From Bacteroidota bacterium (GTDB taxonomy: Bacteria; Bacteroidota; Ignavibacteria; Ignavibacteriales; Melioribacteraceae), in the NCBI GenBank assembly GCA_021812745.1, contig JAKAMS010000086.1, positions 1-8,962 of the forward strand: a stretch of DNA of 8,962 nucleotides, in the 5' to 3' direction. The notes under the pieces are model-generated. The model was not told the DNA's origin and searched no databases. It was given only the letters and a program-made list of their open reading frames with translations. This document shows positions 7,475 to 8,962 of this stretch, in pieces. Within the stretch, counting starts at the first letter, position 1; every line of letters starts with the position of its first letter. Both the position numbers and the translations under genes were made by a program.

Positions 7475-8155
7475 ATGGAATCTCCAAAGTTTTTGTCATC
7501 CGTTCCAATTTTTTCTGAACTTCCGGATGAAGCTCTCGAAAAGATCGAGAAGACAGGCTCCCGCAAGAGCTTTCAAAAAAACGATGTTATTCTGATGGAA
7601 GAAGAATCTGGCACTGCTCTTTTTGTAATTGTTACTGGAAAAGTTAAGGTTGCCAGATCTAGCAATGACGGCAGAGAAGTAATTCTTACAATTCTAACCG
7701 ACAGCGATTTCTTTGGAGAGATGGCTATACTAGACGGACTTACGCGCTCGGCAAGCGTTGTAGCAATCGAAGAGACAGAACTTTTTATGTTACAGCGGAA
7801 TGATTTTATGAATCTGCTGCACGAACATCCAGAGATTTCAATTGTTCTTCTACAAGAACTTACAAGACGTTTGCGCGCGGCGGACATGAAAATTAAAGCA
7901 CTCTCTTTGAAAGACGCCGAAGGTAAGGTTGCCTCTGTACTTCTTCAGTTGGCTGATGAAGTAGGAAAAATTAAGCAAGGTAAAGTGGAAATTGATAAAT
8001 TACCATTACAACAGGATTTAGCAAATATGGCGGGAACATCAAGAGAAACCATTTCTAGAACTTTACATTCTTTTGCAAAAAAAGGATTGATTGAATTGGA
8101 AGGATCGAAATTAAGAATCCTGGATTACGAAAAATTTAAGGGAATGTTTATCTAA
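7475..8155 (+). CDS. Crp/Fnr-family transcriptional regulator
   Basis: A 226-residue DNA-binding regulator. Residues 10-120 form a cyclic-nucleotide-binding beta-barrel, followed by the long dimerisation helix (about 122-146) and a winged helix-turn-helix (about 170-220). The phosphate-binding cassette GEMAILDGLTRSA (81-93) keeps Glu82, Arg91 and Ser92, which match E. coli CRP Glu72, Arg82 and Ser83, so binding of a cyclic nucleotide is plausible. There is no cysteine at all, which rules out an FNR-type iron-sulfur cluster. The recognition helix TSRETISRTL (188-197) holds the Arg-Glu...Arg pattern of CRP and also the Glu..Ser-Arg pattern of FNR, so the site could resemble TGTGA or TTGAT. It is divergent from gap, making gap and its own promoter natural candidate targets, but this is inferred from position only. 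The next gene starts 2 bp after the stop. Confidence 0.93.
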   Translation: MESPKFLSSVPIFSELPDEALEKIEKTGSRKSFQKNDVILMEEESGTALFVIVTGKVKVARSSNDGREVILTILTDSDFFGEMAILDGLTRSASVVAIEETELFMLQRNDFMNLLHEHPEISIVLLQELTRRLRAADMKIKALSLKDAEGKVASVLLQLADEVGKIKQGKVEIDKLPLQQDLANMAGTSRETISRTLHSFAKKGLIELEGSKLRILDYEKFKGMFI

Positions 8156-8157
8156 TT

Positions 8158-8962
8158 ATGCCTCTCAAAATTGATCTTCATACTCACACAAATTATTCCG
8201 ATGGAATTTTTACTCCGGCAGAATTAGTTGAAAAAGCCCATAAACGCGGGCTTGATATTATTAGCATAACCGATCACGACAGTATAAACGGAATAAAAGA
8301 AGCTGTTGAATGCGCAAAAGATTTTGGAATAGAAATTATCCCAGGTATGGAAATAAGCACCGACGTTGACGAAAAAGAAGTCCATCTGCTTGCATACTTT
8401 ATTGATATCGAGAATGAAGAACTTTTAAAATACCTTAGCTTTTTCAGAGACGAGCGGATGCACCGCGCAAAAAGAATGGTGCAAAAACTTAGGGACCTTG
8501 GTTTAAAAATTACTATGGACGATGTTATTGACCGCGCAAAAAACTGTGCAATCGGCAGACCGCATATAGCATATACTATGATTGAACTCGGCTTAATCAA
8601 AAACTATAATGAAGCGTTCGAAAAATATATTGGTGATTATGGACCTGCTTTTGAAAGGAAAATTCACGTATCTTCGCAAAGCGCGCTTAAATTAATAAGC
8701 GATGCCGGCGGATTATCTTTCGTTGCTCATCCGGGATATATGAAAGAAAATCTTCTGCTGAATTTGATTAAGGCTGGTATTGACGGTATCGAATGTACTC
8801 ATCCAAGTCACAATGAAAATCAAGTTCAATTCTATCGCGGAATTGTGAACCAATATTGTTTATTAGAATCGGGCGGTTCGGATTTTCACGGCGGTAAAAA
8901 GATGGACGAAGAAACTCTTGGCAAATTTACACTTGGTCAGAATCAGTTTGAAGCAATGAAAA
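8158..8962 (+). CDS. PHP-domain metal-dependent phosphoesterase, YciV/RNase AM-like (partial)
   Basis: The 268 visible codons form a nearly complete PHP-domain hydrolase of the group containing E. coli YciV (RNase AM, a 5'-3' exoribonuclease) and related 3',5'-nucleotide bisphosphate phosphatases. The full metal-ligand set is present: His8, His10 and Asp15 (DLHTHTNYSDG), Asp39-His40 (ITDHDS), Glu65 (GMEIS), His76, His136 (GRPHIA), His191 (AHPGY), and Asp242 with His244 (GGSDFHGG). The order and spacing fit a trinuclear-metal active site. Family members are around 280-290 residues, so probably only about 10-20 residues are lost at the right edge. The start ATG is 2 bp after the crp-family stop; the nearest purine-rich element (AAGGGA, 8138-8143) is 14 bases away, too far for a normal Shine-Dalgarno, so translational coupling is likely. 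Substrate specificity between RNA and small nucleotides cannot be read from the sequence. Confidence 0.88.
   Translation, partial: MPLKIDLHTHTNYSDGIFTPAELVEKAHKRGLDIISITDHDSINGIKEAVECAKDFGIEIIPGMEISTDVDEKEVHLLAYFIDIENEELLKYLSFFRDERMHRAKRMVQKLRDLGLKITMDDVIDRAKNCAIGRPHIAYTMIELGLIKNYNEAFEKYIGDYGPAFERKIHVSSQSALKLISDAGGLSFVAHPGYMKENLLLNLIKAGIDGIECTHPSHNENQVQFYRGIVNQYCLLESGGSDFHGGKKMDEETLGKFTLGQNQFEAMK

Overview
This is an AT-rich chromosomal window with compact housekeeping gene content. It holds eight protein-coding genes, two of them cut by the window edges, and no RNA gene, insertion sequence, CRISPR array or prophage that I can see. Several protein types point to the Bacteroidota/Ignavibacteriota/Chlorobi group: a RecQ with an inserted domain and a C-terminal helix-turn-helix tail as in Bacteroidota, a rhomboid with a charged C-terminal tail, and a small DUF4296-like lipoprotein. 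The assignment is inference from protein style; no rRNA or marker tree was available.

Layout from left to right. (1) At 1-874 (minus) is an ABC transporter ATPase whose C-terminus runs off the left edge. It diverges across 73 bp from (2) a long RecQ helicase, 948-3536 (plus). RecQ converges tail to tail with (3) a small lipoprotein gene, 3529-3870 (minus); the two stop codons share one 8-bp palindrome. The lipoprotein gene overlaps the end of (4) a rhomboid protease, 3830-4786 (minus). After a 143-bp gap come (5) pgk, 4930-6129 (minus), and (6) gap, 6219-7277 (minus), two consecutive glycolytic enzymes separated by a convincing intrinsic terminator. A 197-bp divergent region carries a good sigma-70-like promoter for gap and short repeats. 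Beyond it are (7) a Crp/Fnr-family regulator, 7475-8155 (plus), and, 2 bp later, (8) a PHP-domain phosphoesterase, 8158 to the right edge.

How the genes fit together. gap and pgk catalyse successive steps of lower glycolysis/gluconeogenesis. The terminator between them suggests that gap is made in excess of pgk, or that pgk depends on read-through. The Crp-family regulator is divergent from gap and keeps the phosphate-binding residues expected of a cyclic-nucleotide sensor, so it is a reasonable but unproven candidate regulator of gap and of itself. The downstream PHP protein belongs to the YciV/RNase AM-like group and is probably co-transcribed and translationally coupled with the regulator. 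The rhomboid and lipoprotein genes form a small overlapping envelope-related pair.

I do not see a clear new multi-gene system here. The points most worth a second look are the composite RecQ architecture, the GAPDH that resembles the kinetoplastid glycosomal type, the gap/pgk terminator, the repeats over the gap promoter, and the Crp-PHP pair.
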